Assembly (NCBI GenBank): GCA_964581605.1
Contig: CAZOPF010000017.1
Location: forward strand, 1 to 64,000
Reading direction: 5' to 3'
Length of the DNA: 64,000 nucleotides
DNA from: CAADGU01 sp964581605
GTDB lineage: Bacteria > Chloroflexota > Anaerolineae > Promineifilales > Promineifilaceae
Each line of letters starts with the position of its first letter. Within the stretch, counting starts at the first letter, position 1. Below the pieces are notes generated by a model. It saw only the letters and a list, made by a program, of their open reading frames with translations, searched no databases and was not told the DNA's origin. A program made the translations under genes and the position numbers. Positions 9,418 to 16,325 of the stretch are shown one piece after another.

Positions 9418-10392
9418 TACAAATTCGCGCAGGGCGCGGATGTTGCGTTGTGGGGTAGTGGTCATTATCACACAGCCAGTGCCCAGGATGAGGCGACGGC
9501 CGTTGGTTTGCAGCAGGGCGTCCTGGGCTTCGGCCAGGGCGGCTTCGGGTGATTCCTGGTGCAGTGTCCAATGGTCTACGCCGCCGCTGGCAGCCCCTTG
9601 TATCCATTGCAGGCCATCGGCCAGCCGCCAGCCCGTTTCGCGGTCATGCCAGTTTACCGCCGCTGCCGGATATTCACCCGCCAGGTCAAACATGATGTCG
9701 GTGCTATGTAGATGGACGATGTTTAGCCAGAGGTCGCTGGCGGCGGTGAGGATGCGGCGGTCATAGTCACGGCCGTAACTCAAAAACTCCTCCTTGCTCA
9801 TTTGCGAATAGCGGGCATGTTGCACGGCGTAGTAGATGCCGCTGATGCCGGTGCTTTTGGCAGCCTCGATAAAGCGGATGGTGCTTTCGGTAATCACCTC
9901 CAGGGCGCGGCGGAAACGTGGCGGGTGGGCGCGCAGGTGGCTTAACATGCGTTCATTGCCTGCCAGATGTTTGGCCTGGGAGAGGGGCGAGAAGACGGTG
10001 GCGATGAAGGGCGTTTCTTCGCCCAGGGCCATGCCCACCAGCCGCAGCGCCTCAATCTGTTTGGCCAGCATTCCCTGGTGGGGATCGAGCGGTTGCAGTT
10101 TGTCCCAATCCATGGGGTTTTGGATGGGCTGGTGGATGTATTCCCGTGTGCCCTCGATATGCCCTACCCAGCGGTCTTGCACGCCCCAATCCACTACCGA
10201 ATAGCTGCTGGCGGGACCAACTTTGAGGAAGTCCCAATCCCAATCTTGCTGCCATTTCAGATGCGCGGCCGCCAGGGCATGGGCGTCTTGATCATCGCCG
10301 GGCCAGTGCCGCCACAAGGCTACCGGCAGGCGGTCAGGTTGTTGCTTGTTAATTGTTGCTTCTAATCGTTTTCGTTTGCTCCAATCTTGCAT
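9403..10392 (-). CDS. Uroporphyrinogen decarboxylase (URO-D) family protein
   Basis: About 329 residues with the URO-D/MtaA TIM-barrel pattern: RPDRLPVALWRHWPGDD near the N-terminus, FLKVGPASSYSVVDWG, a central FIEAAKSTGISGIYYAVQ, and VHLHSTDIMFDLAGEYPAAAVNWHDRETG before the C-terminal LILGTGCVI. This layout is closer to the corrinoid methyltransferase-type and uncharacterised branches than to haem-pathway HemE. ATG 10392 is chosen because AGGAG stands seven bases upstream and homologous sequence begins there. Substrate unknown. It lies directly upstream of glcF on the same strand. Confidence 0.75.
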   Translation of the reverse strand: MQDWSKRKRLEATINKQQPDRLPVALWRHWPGDDQDAHALAAAHLKWQQDWDWDFLKVGPASSYSVVDWGVQDRWVGHIEGTREYIHQPIQNPMDWDKLQPLDPHQGMLAKQIEALRLVGMALGEETPFIATVFSPLSQAKHLAGNERMLSHLRAHPPRFRRALEVITESTIRFIEAAKSTGISGIYYAVQHARYSQMSKEEFLSYGRDYDRRILTAASDLWLNIVHLHSTDIMFDLAGEYPAAAVNWHDRETGWRLADGLQWIQGAASGGVDHWTLHQESPEAALAEAQDALLQTNGRRLILGTGCVIMTTTPQRNIRALREFVDGGK

Positions 10393-10586
10393 ATGCTTTT
10401 CTCCTGAAGCGAATTGTAACGCAGCGGCGCAGAGTAAATTTCGCCTTCCCTGGCGTCCTTCGCGGATCAATGTTGGCTGGCTTGTGTGGGTAATTGTGGC
10501 TAGAAAGGTGGACGATGGCAACCCCAAATGAGAGATGAATGTTTAGGCGTGTGCGAGAGGGACTAACGGCTGTGGCTTTGGGTTAT

Positions 10587-11462
10587 TCACCTTTCATACA
10601 CGCGCACATAATCCACCAACATCCGCTGCGGGAAAGTGGTGGTATTGTCCGGGTAGCCGGGCCAACGGCCGCCCACAGCCACATTTAGCAGCAAATAAAA
10701 CGGATGGTCAAATACCCAATCTGCTTCTGCTGGCAGATCAGACGGTGTGAGGGTGTGATATAGTTCATCATCTACGTACCAGCGGATTTCTGCCGGCTCC
10801 CACTCGATGGCAAAGATATGAAAATCATCGGCTACTGGCTCATCTAAAACAATCGAGTCACCAATGCCATTGGCGCCGGAGTAACCAGGGCCATGAACGG
10901 TGCCATAGACGGTATTTGGCTCACGGCCGATGTGTTCCATGATGTCAATTTCCCCGGCCGTGGGCCACGCTTTTTGGAAAATGTTGTTGCCCAACATCCA
11001 GAAGGCGGGCCAGATGCCCTGCCCAAAGGGAACTTGAATGCGAGCTTCCACACGGCCGTACTCCACTTCCACCTTTTCTCTGGTGATGAGGCGGGCGGAG
11101 GAGTACGGCCGTCCGCCGGAAAGCTCCTCCAATGCCTGGATCACCAGTTGGCCATCTTCAATGAATGAATTCGCCGGCAGATCAGTGTAATTTTCCCACT
11201 CCGCATTACCCCAACCGCTGCCACCGGTTTCATGTGTCCAGTATTCAAGATTGATCTCCGGGCCGTCAAACTCATCCTGCCAGACCAACGTCCAGCCTTC
11301 TTTCATCCATTCGGGGGTGGGTGTGGGCAATGGCGTGGCCGTGGGCGTCGGTTCCGGCGTGGGCGTGGGTTCTGGGGCTAATGCTCCACAGCCAACCAGC
11401 ACCAGGACGGGCAAAACCAGAAGAAGAAGCAAAAAATGGCGAGGGAATGTGTTGTATTTCAT
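10587..11462 (-). CDS. GH16 endo-beta-glucanase lipoprotein (laminarinase-like)
   Basis: Secreted glycoside hydrolase family 16 enzyme, most like beta-1,3(4)-glucanases that cut laminarin-type beta-glucan. The N-terminus has a hydrophobic signal ending in a lipobox Cys (VLVGC), then a Pro/Thr-rich linker (PEPTPTPEPTPTATP) and the beta-jellyroll domain starting WTLVWQDEFDG. The catalytic signature GEIDIMEHIG, with the two active-site glutamates, is near residue 172. Upstream MKYNTFPRHFLL (ATG 11462) is the likely start, since earlier codons add a polar stretch ahead of the signal peptide. It stands at the downstream end of the glycan locus, supplying oligosaccharides to the neighbouring GH3 and GH94 enzymes. 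Confidence 0.9.
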   Translation of the reverse strand: MKYNTFPRHFLLLLLVLPVLVLVGCGALAPEPTPTPEPTPTATPLPTPTPEWMKEGWTLVWQDEFDGPEINLEYWTHETGGSGWGNAEWENYTDLPANSFIEDGQLVIQALEELSGGRPYSSARLITREKVEVEYGRVEARIQVPFGQGIWPAFWMLGNNIFQKAWPTAGEIDIMEHIGREPNTVYGTVHGPGYSGANGIGDSIVLDEPVADDFHIFAIEWEPAEIRWYVDDELYHTLTPSDLPAEADWVFDHPFYLLLNVAVGGRWPGYPDNTTTFPQRMLVDYVRVYER

Positions 11463-11473
11463 GAAATCATTTT

Positions 11474-11704
11474 CGTAGGGGCGGGACAGGCGAGTGCGGC
11501 CTTGCTCATTCACCAACACCTTGTCTCCCGCCTGTCTCGCCCTTTCATAATGGGTTGGTACAGGCGGGTGCGGCTTTGCCCATTTACCAACACCTTGTCC
11601 CCCGCCTGTCTCGCCCCCGTTTTGCTATACGGCGCGGGAGCGAGATGGCGCGGGATGACGTTTTGGGCTGCGGCCACGGTGTTACCGCGCCATCCCGCCC
11701 CTAC
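11474..11704. repeat. Three related hairpin repeats ending in gcccctac
   Basis: Two direct copies (about 11474-11542 and 11555-11616) share the core caccaacaccttgtc and end in cgcctgtctcgccc. A third inverted element runs from cgagatggcgcgggatg to gcgccatcccgcccctac. A relative lies at 38328-38396. The spacer between GH16 and the GH3 gene holds nothing else that I can recognise. Confidence 0.65.
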
Positions 11705-11721
11705 CGTATGTCATTCGATAT

Positions 11722-14412
11722 TCAACCACCGCGCCGGGCCAGGTCGGCGTTGATGGCCACCAGTTTTTCGTGGGTGATGATGTTGGGCACAAATCCGGCG
11801 ATCTGCTCTAGCGTCAACTCCATGGCCATTTGCGCCTGCGGGTGATCAGCCATGCCGCTGAGATGTTTGTTCAGCACCTGTGCGCCAATGTCATCATCCA
11901 GCAGGGTGCGTAAGGTCAGGCCCACGTGCAGCCGGGTAGATTTGTCCAGCGGGTCCAGAACGCGGGCTTCTCCGGCCCAGTTGAAGGCAGCCGTCAGGCG
12001 GATGTCTTGTGACGAACGGCCGACATGCACTTCAAACTCACCCGCTTCGGCCACCCAACCCGGTTTAGCCGGGTCGTAGTAGGCCAGGGCGGATTCGTCC
12101 AGCGTTAGGGTGACGGTTTGGGTTTGTCCCGGTTGCAGGCTGATTTTGGTGAACGCTTTGAGTTCTTTGGTCGGCCGTGCCAATTTCGCCGCCACATCCC
12201 GCACATACACCTGCACCACTTCCTGCCCGGCGCGGCCGCCTGTGTTGGTCACGTCCATGCACACTTCAATGGTGTCGCCCGGTTTGAATTCACGGCCGTT
12301 GAGCCGCAAATTGCTGTATTCAAACGTGGTGTAAGACAGCCCATGCCCAAACGGGAAGAGCGGGGCCACCTCTTTCTTTTCGTAGTAGCGGTAGCCGACA
12401 AAGATGCCTTCGCCATACAACACATGGCCGTTTTCGCCGGGGTAGTTGATGTAGGTGGGGTTGTCTTGCAGGCGGACGGGGAAGGTTTGCGGCAAACGGC
12501 CAGAGGGATCAGATTCACCAAACAGCACATCGGCCAGGGCGTTGCCCGCTTCCTGGCCGGGGTACCAGGTCTGCAAAATGGCGGGCGCGTCATTGACCCA
12601 GGGCATACTGACGGGCGAGCCGGTGTTGAGGACGACGATGGTGCGCGGATTGGCGGCGAGCACGGCCGTGATCAATTCATTCTGCTCACCCGGCAAATCC
12701 ATGTGCGGCCGGTCATAACTCTCGCTCTCCCATTCGCCAGACAGCCCGGCAAAGACAACCGCCACATCACAGGTAGCGGCTAATTGGGCGGCCTGGGCGA
12801 TGGGGTCATCTGGCACGGGGGGCAGGCAGCCCACGCGCCAGACGCGCAGCCCGGCGTTGCGGGCGCTGTATTCCACCACCAGTTCCGCCGATAGCCCTTC
12901 TTTGAGTTCTACCTGTCCGCGCACTTCGGTGCTGGCCTGGTGGAAGTACAGCTCGCTCTTGGTTTGCTGCGTCCAGTTGTCAATGAGCAGGTTGCCGTTG
13001 ACCAGCAGGCGCGTCAGCCCGCCGCTGACCAGACTGAAGGTGTACACACCACTTTCGGGCGGGGTGAAAGTGGTGGTGTAGCGGATGGAAAATTGTTCGC
13101 CAACGTGGGCGGGCATGTCATTCATGGGGAAGATTTCTGCTTTGCGCGCCGGTTGGCTCACCGTGGGCTGACCTTCCAGGTCGTAATTATTAAAAATGTC
13201 GGCCGTCCAGTTGTTCGTCCAGCCAGTATCCAGTTTGGGCAGCAGTTTGAAGGTGGTGGGGGTGCCGATGGCGTAGTGGACGGCCGTCGTTGCTGCAACG
13301 CCCTCTCCTGCCGCGCCCTTGATCCCTTCCAGATGGGAGATGGCGTAATGGGCGGCTACCTGCGCGCTGCCGCCGCCCATAATTGGCGTCCAGCGGGCGT
13401 TCGCGCCAATCACGGCGATGGAGTGGACTTTCTCTTTGTTGATGGGCAGGATGTTGTTGTCATTTTTGAAAAGGACGATGGCTTCGGCCCCGGCGCGGCG
13501 GATGAGATCGCGGGTTTCGGGGCGGTCGTCGGCAAATTCGGGCTGCAATTCCGGCTGGTCAAAGACGCCGGTGCGGAACATGGTGCGCAGGATGCGGCGC
13601 ACTTTGTCGTCAATCAGCGCTTCGTCCAATTCCCCCTTTTGCACCATCTCCACCAGATGCGCCCCCATAAAACGGGCCGGGCCGGGCATCTCTAAATCCA
13701 GCCCACCGGCGGCGGCGTTGTGGCTGTAGCTGCCCCACCAATCAGAGATGACCGCGCCGTCAAAGCCCCACTCTTCTTTGAGGATGTCGCGTAAAAACAG
13801 TTTGCTTTCGCTGACGTAGGTGCCGTTGACCCGATTGTAGGAGGACATGATCGTCCAGGTGTGGGCGTCTTGCACGGCCGTCTGGAACGGCCGACAATAA
13901 ATCTCCCGCAGCGCCCGCTCGCCAATGTCTGAACTCATGCTGTGGCGCTCAAATTCGGAGTCGTTGCCGACGTAATGTTTGACGCAACCCGCCACGCCCT
14001 GGCTTTGCAACCCTTTGATGTAGGCGGCGGCCAGTTCACCGGAGAGCAATGGGTCTTCGGAGTAGCACTCAAAGTTACGGCCGTTCAGCACCCCGCGATG
14101 TATGTTGACCGTTGGCCCCAGCAAGACATGTGCCCCTTTGGACTTCACTTCGGCGGCCAATGCGACGCCCACTTCGTGCAGCAGGTCACTGTTCCAGGTG
14201 GCGCCCAGGGCTATGCCCACGGGGAAGCAGGCGGCGGTGGTATCCCCGCCCATGTCCGCGCCCCGCGCGCCATTTGGCCCGTCCGTCACCTTCATCTGCG
14301 GAATGCCGAGCCGCTCAATCGGCACCGTCGTCCACATATCCTTCCCGGCCACCAGGGCCACCTTTTCTTCCAACGTCAGTTGGGATAGCAGTTCGTTAAT
14401 TTTTTCTTCCAC
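11722..14412 (-). CDS. bglX-like: GH3 beta-glucosidase with inserted PA14 domain
   Basis: 896 residues without a signal peptide, so probably cytosolic; it would hydrolyse beta-linked oligosaccharides from their non-reducing end. Order of domains: GH3 TIM barrel (LTLEEKVALVAGKDMW, GPNGARG, KHYVGNDSEFERH) with the nucleophile Asp in VISDWWG near residue 222; second alpha/beta domain; a PA14 carbohydrate-recognition insert (about residues 390-540, YTTTFTPPESGVYTFSLVSGGLTRLLVNG); then a C-terminal fibronectin-III-like domain (GQEVVQVYVRDVAAKLARPTKEL split over the FGHGLSYTTF segment). This PA14-bearing layout matches the BglB/KmBglI type of GH3. No start ambiguity. Confidence 0.92.
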   Translation of the reverse strand: MEEKINELLSQLTLEEKVALVAGKDMWTTVPIERLGIPQMKVTDGPNGARGADMGGDTTAACFPVGIALGATWNSDLLHEVGVALAAEVKSKGAHVLLGPTVNIHRGVLNGRNFECYSEDPLLSGELAAAYIKGLQSQGVAGCVKHYVGNDSEFERHSMSSDIGERALREIYCRPFQTAVQDAHTWTIMSSYNRVNGTYVSESKLFLRDILKEEWGFDGAVISDWWGSYSHNAAAGGLDLEMPGPARFMGAHLVEMVQKGELDEALIDDKVRRILRTMFRTGVFDQPELQPEFADDRPETRDLIRRAGAEAIVLFKNDNNILPINKEKVHSIAVIGANARWTPIMGGGSAQVAAHYAISHLEGIKGAAGEGVAATTAVHYAIGTPTTFKLLPKLDTGWTNNWTADIFNNYDLEGQPTVSQPARKAEIFPMNDMPAHVGEQFSIRYTTTFTPPESGVYTFSLVSGGLTRLLVNGNLLIDNWTQQTKSELYFHQASTEVRGQVELKEGLSAELVVEYSARNAGLRVWRVGCLPPVPDDPIAQAAQLAATCDVAVVFAGLSGEWESESYDRPHMDLPGEQNELITAVLAANPRTIVVLNTGSPVSMPWVNDAPAILQTWYPGQEAGNALADVLFGESDPSGRLPQTFPVRLQDNPTYINYPGENGHVLYGEGIFVGYRYYEKKEVAPLFPFGHGLSYTTFEYSNLRLNGREFKPGDTIEVCMDVTNTGGRAGQEVVQVYVRDVAAKLARPTKELKAFTKISLQPGQTQTVTLTLDESALAYYDPAKPGWVAEAGEFEVHVGRSSQDIRLTAAFNWAGEARVLDPLDKSTRLHVGLTLRTLLDDDIGAQVLNKHLSGMADHPQAQMAMELTLEQIAGFVPNIITHEKLVAINADLARRGG

Positions 14413-14429
14413 TTCTTCTCCTTGTAAGG

Positions 14430-14446
14430 CAGAAAGCGCTTCGCCT
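14430..14446. promoter_or_regulatory. Weak LacI-type palindrome upstream of the GH3 gene
   Basis: cagaaagcgcttcgcctt forms an imperfect palindrome around agcgct, just upstream of the GH3 start. It resembles the operator core near the LacI gene (31011-31138) but is degenerate, so this is a tentative call. Confidence 0.25.
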
Positions 14447-14486
14447 TATGCTCTTGCCGACGATTAAAATTTAGAGTCAGCTCACC

Positions 14487-14576
14487 TGTCATTCCGAGCC
14501 GTCTCCGGCGAGGAATCCCAGTGCAGTAGTCACGTGAACGGGATTCCACATTCCGCAGACTCCATTCGGAATGACA
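14487..14576. repeat. tcattccgag / cggaatga dispersed inverted repeat
   Basis: Starts tgtcattccgag, ends cggaatgaca, with ggaatccc/gggattcc arms inside. A partial copy is at 15523-15555 (atcattccgagccgccc...gaggaatccc). Confidence 0.6.
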
Positions 14577-14578
14577 AT

Positions 14579-14660
14579 GGATACACGGATGACACGGATT
14601 ATGCGGATTTGCGCGGATTTTTATCCGTGAATAGCCGTCCCATCCGTCAAATCCGTGGTC
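14579..14660. repeat. acggat / atccgt dispersed inverted repeat
   Basis: Left half contains several acggat, gcggatt units; right half atccgtga, atccgtcaaatccgtg. Relatives at 15388-15461 and 18811-18896. The stretch 14413-14672 holds only these repeats and no gene that I can support. Confidence 0.65.
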
Positions 14661-14672
14661 AATTCTGTATGA

Positions 14673-15026
14673 TCACTTGAAATCATTGAGCCAGCGAATC
14701 TGGTTCGTTAGTTCATTGGCCGAGAGCGTGTTGAGCAGCCGCAGCAACCGCCGCCGGATGACATCCGGGGTTTCTTCCGTCGAAAAGATGATGCCTGCAT
14801 GTTCTTTGCCTTCGGCCATGTATTGCGCATGGAGTATGGCAAAATCTTTATGATTAAACGTGACAACCGTTCTCTGTTCGGAAACAGCAAAGGCTAAGAG
14901 TACATCATCGGTGGCTGCCCCCATGCCTGATTCATAGGCTGACGTGACATCAAAACCATACTGTTGCAGTTGGGCTGCCAGGCGGTGGGAGACATGCTCA
15001 TCCAGATAAAGTTTAAGGGAGGACAT
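14673..15026 (-). CDS. DUF5615 PIN-like toxin-type protein
   Basis: 117 residues with the DUF5615 PIN-like pattern: an early LYLDEHVSHRLAAQL (acidic residues as in PIN nuclease active sites), DDVLLAFAVSEQRTVVTFNHKDFAIL in the middle and GIIFSTEETP later. Members are usually partnered with DUF433 proteins and are thought to be toxin-antitoxin pairs. ATG 15026 is chosen as it begins the conserved MSSLKLYLDEH; it overlaps the end of the DUF433 gene by 14 bases, which argues for coupled translation. Activity is inferred from the family. Confidence 0.8.
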   Translation of the reverse strand: MSSLKLYLDEHVSHRLAAQLQQYGFDVTSAYESGMGAATDDVLLAFAVSEQRTVVTFNHKDFAILHAQYMAEGKEHAGIIFSTEETPDVIRRRLLRLLNTLSANELTNQIRWLNDFK

Positions 15027-15318
15027 AAGCAACTGGTTCTGGCTGCCAATTTTCGTAGCTGTTCTGGGCACGCACGGCGTCTATCTCTTCTTTATTGTCG
15101 TGATAGTAAGCCAGGGCGCTAAAAAGCTGCGCCGGTTTCAAATAATCCCACTCGGCTAGAATTTCTTCAAGTGACATGCCAGCCTTGTAGTAGTAGCCGA
15201 CGATATGCCAGACAGCGATGCGCGTCCCTTCAATAATTGCCTCGCCGCCACAAATGCCATCCACTTTCACAATGTGGGGATAAGCTGTGTGGCGAACCTT
15301 TTTTTGTTTTGCGTTCAT
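15013..15318 (-). CDS. DUF433 antitoxin-type protein
   Basis: 101 residues with the DUF433 helix-turn-helix pattern (GGEAIIEGTRIAVWHIVGYYYKAGMSLEEILAEWDYLKPAQLFSALAYY). DUF433 proteins are the usual upstream partner of DUF5615 PIN-like proteins and probably act as DNA-binding antitoxins. The gene overlaps its downstream partner by 14 bases. A dispersed repeat lies immediately upstream. Confidence 0.8.
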   Translation of the reverse strand: MNAKQKKVRHTAYPHIVKVDGICGGEAIIEGTRIAVWHIVGYYYKAGMSLEEILAEWDYLKPAQLFSALAYYHDNKEEIDAVRAQNSYENWQPEPVAYVLP

Positions 15319-15387
15319 TTTGCCCTTCCTTAATTGGTTGCATTATACGGGAGCAAAAAACCAATCGCAATGTGAGCAGAATTTAGC

Positions 15388-15461
15388 CACAGATGAAACG
15401 GTTGATACAGATAGGCACTGATTTTTATCCGTGAAATCCGTCTCATCCGTCAAATCCGTGA
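15388..15461. repeat. Dispersed atccgt-type inverted repeat
   Basis: Degenerate copy of the 14579-14660 element (agatgaaacggttgatacag on the left; atccgtgaaatccgtc and atccgtcaaatccgtg on the right). The 15319-15561 spacer also carries one ACGGCCGT and a partial tcattccgag repeat. Confidence 0.55.
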
Positions 15462-15561
15462 TCCTATTCCCCTAAAACCACATGCACCTGATGGCTACGG
15501 CCGTCCAACCCACCACCCTCACCTATCATTCCGAGCCGCCCCGGTGAGGAATCCCTTGCGA

Positions 15562-15780
15562 CTAACTGCCCCTGTGAGACTCCTCTTCTCGTCTCAGCTT
15601 GATTCGTTCTGCAATGGCTTCTACCGGTTGTTCTTTAAGCCATAAGGTGCGCTCTTGAGAATAATCACCGTATCCAGTTTCAAACATTTGTAGAAAACGC
15701 ACCATCCCCACCGGCCCCAATTCACGGGACAATGCCGCCAAACCAATTTGATGTATTTCATTTAAGGTCATGGTCGTCAT
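15562..15780 (-). CDS. Small protein paired with PIN toxin (putative antitoxin)
   Basis: 72 residues (MTTMTLNEIHQIGLAAL start, RELGPVGMVRFLQMFETGYGDY centre, acidic/basic tail). It starts one base after the PIN gene stops, so the two are almost certainly one operon. I know of small proteins of this look next to PIN genes but no characterised name; antitoxin role is inferred from the arrangement only. Confidence 0.6.
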   Translation of the reverse strand: MTTMTLNEIHQIGLAALSRELGPVGMVRFLQMFETGYGDYSQERTLWLKEQPVEAIAERIKLRREEESHRGS

Positions 15781-15781
15781 C

Positions 15782-16231
15782 TTAATCTATCTCCTGCTGT
15801 GCCGTGAGCCAATTCAGGGGATTGTCCATAGTCACGCGCAACTGCTTCTGTAATCGCATCGCCCGACGTCTCAATTTATCATCTGTGGTCAAGAAATAAT
15901 CACTGTGGCTGCTTTCAGCACAGGCCAGATGCAAGGCATCCATACTGTTAAAACCTGATGTTTTCAGCGCATTGGCTCTGGTAATATCCTCATCTGTCAA
16001 AATATGGAAATGTTGAGCATACGTGACCAATTGGCGGACGCGCTCCCGGCGTTTGGGGTCAGGTGTTTGTTCGATTTCATCAATAATGACTTCACTGCTT
16101 ACCCACGCCCAATTTCCTGCCGCCATTCGGGACAGAATCAACAAGATGGCCTCTGCTTCTAGCCTTATTCTGTCTTGTGCCTGATCATCAAACGGCCGAT
16201 TCAGACAGCAAACGTCCAGGTAAATTTTCAT
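15782..16231 (-). CDS. PIN-domain ribonuclease, toxin-type
   Basis: 149 residues. Begins KIYLDVCCLNRPFDD, the first acidic strand of a PIN fold, followed by EAILLIL, EVIIDEIEQT, NSMDALHLACAE (second acidic cluster) and YFLTTDDKLRRRA (third). VapC-like proteins with this pattern cleave RNA. The downstream small gene is the likely partner. The length fits PIN toxins; the start at 16231 is preceded by three copies of a 16-bp repeat. Confidence 0.82.
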   Translation of the reverse strand: MKIYLDVCCLNRPFDDQAQDRIRLEAEAILLILSRMAAGNWAWVSSEVIIDEIEQTPDPKRRERVRQLVTYAQHFHILTDEDITRANALKTSGFNSMDALHLACAESSHSDYFLTTDDKLRRRAMRLQKQLRVTMDNPLNWLTAQQEID

Positions 16232-16243
16232 TAAGTCCTAAAT

Positions 16244-16291
16244 GGCGTCACTAACGCCCGGCGTCACTAACGCCCGGCGTCACTAACGCCC
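16244..16291. repeat. Three tandem 16-bp units, each a small hairpin
   Basis: Unit ggcgtcactaacgccc repeated three times without variation; ggcgt and acgcc arms flank cacta in each unit. It lies between the PIN gene and the GH94 gene. Confidence 0.85.
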
Positions 16292-16325
16292 ACTTCCTTT
16301 AAGATGCGAAAATTATAACACACGC

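Noticed and set aside
11474..11704. Insertion-sequence remnant between GH16 and GH3
   Set aside because: No transposase reading frame and no flanking duplication seen; only hairpin-type repeats.
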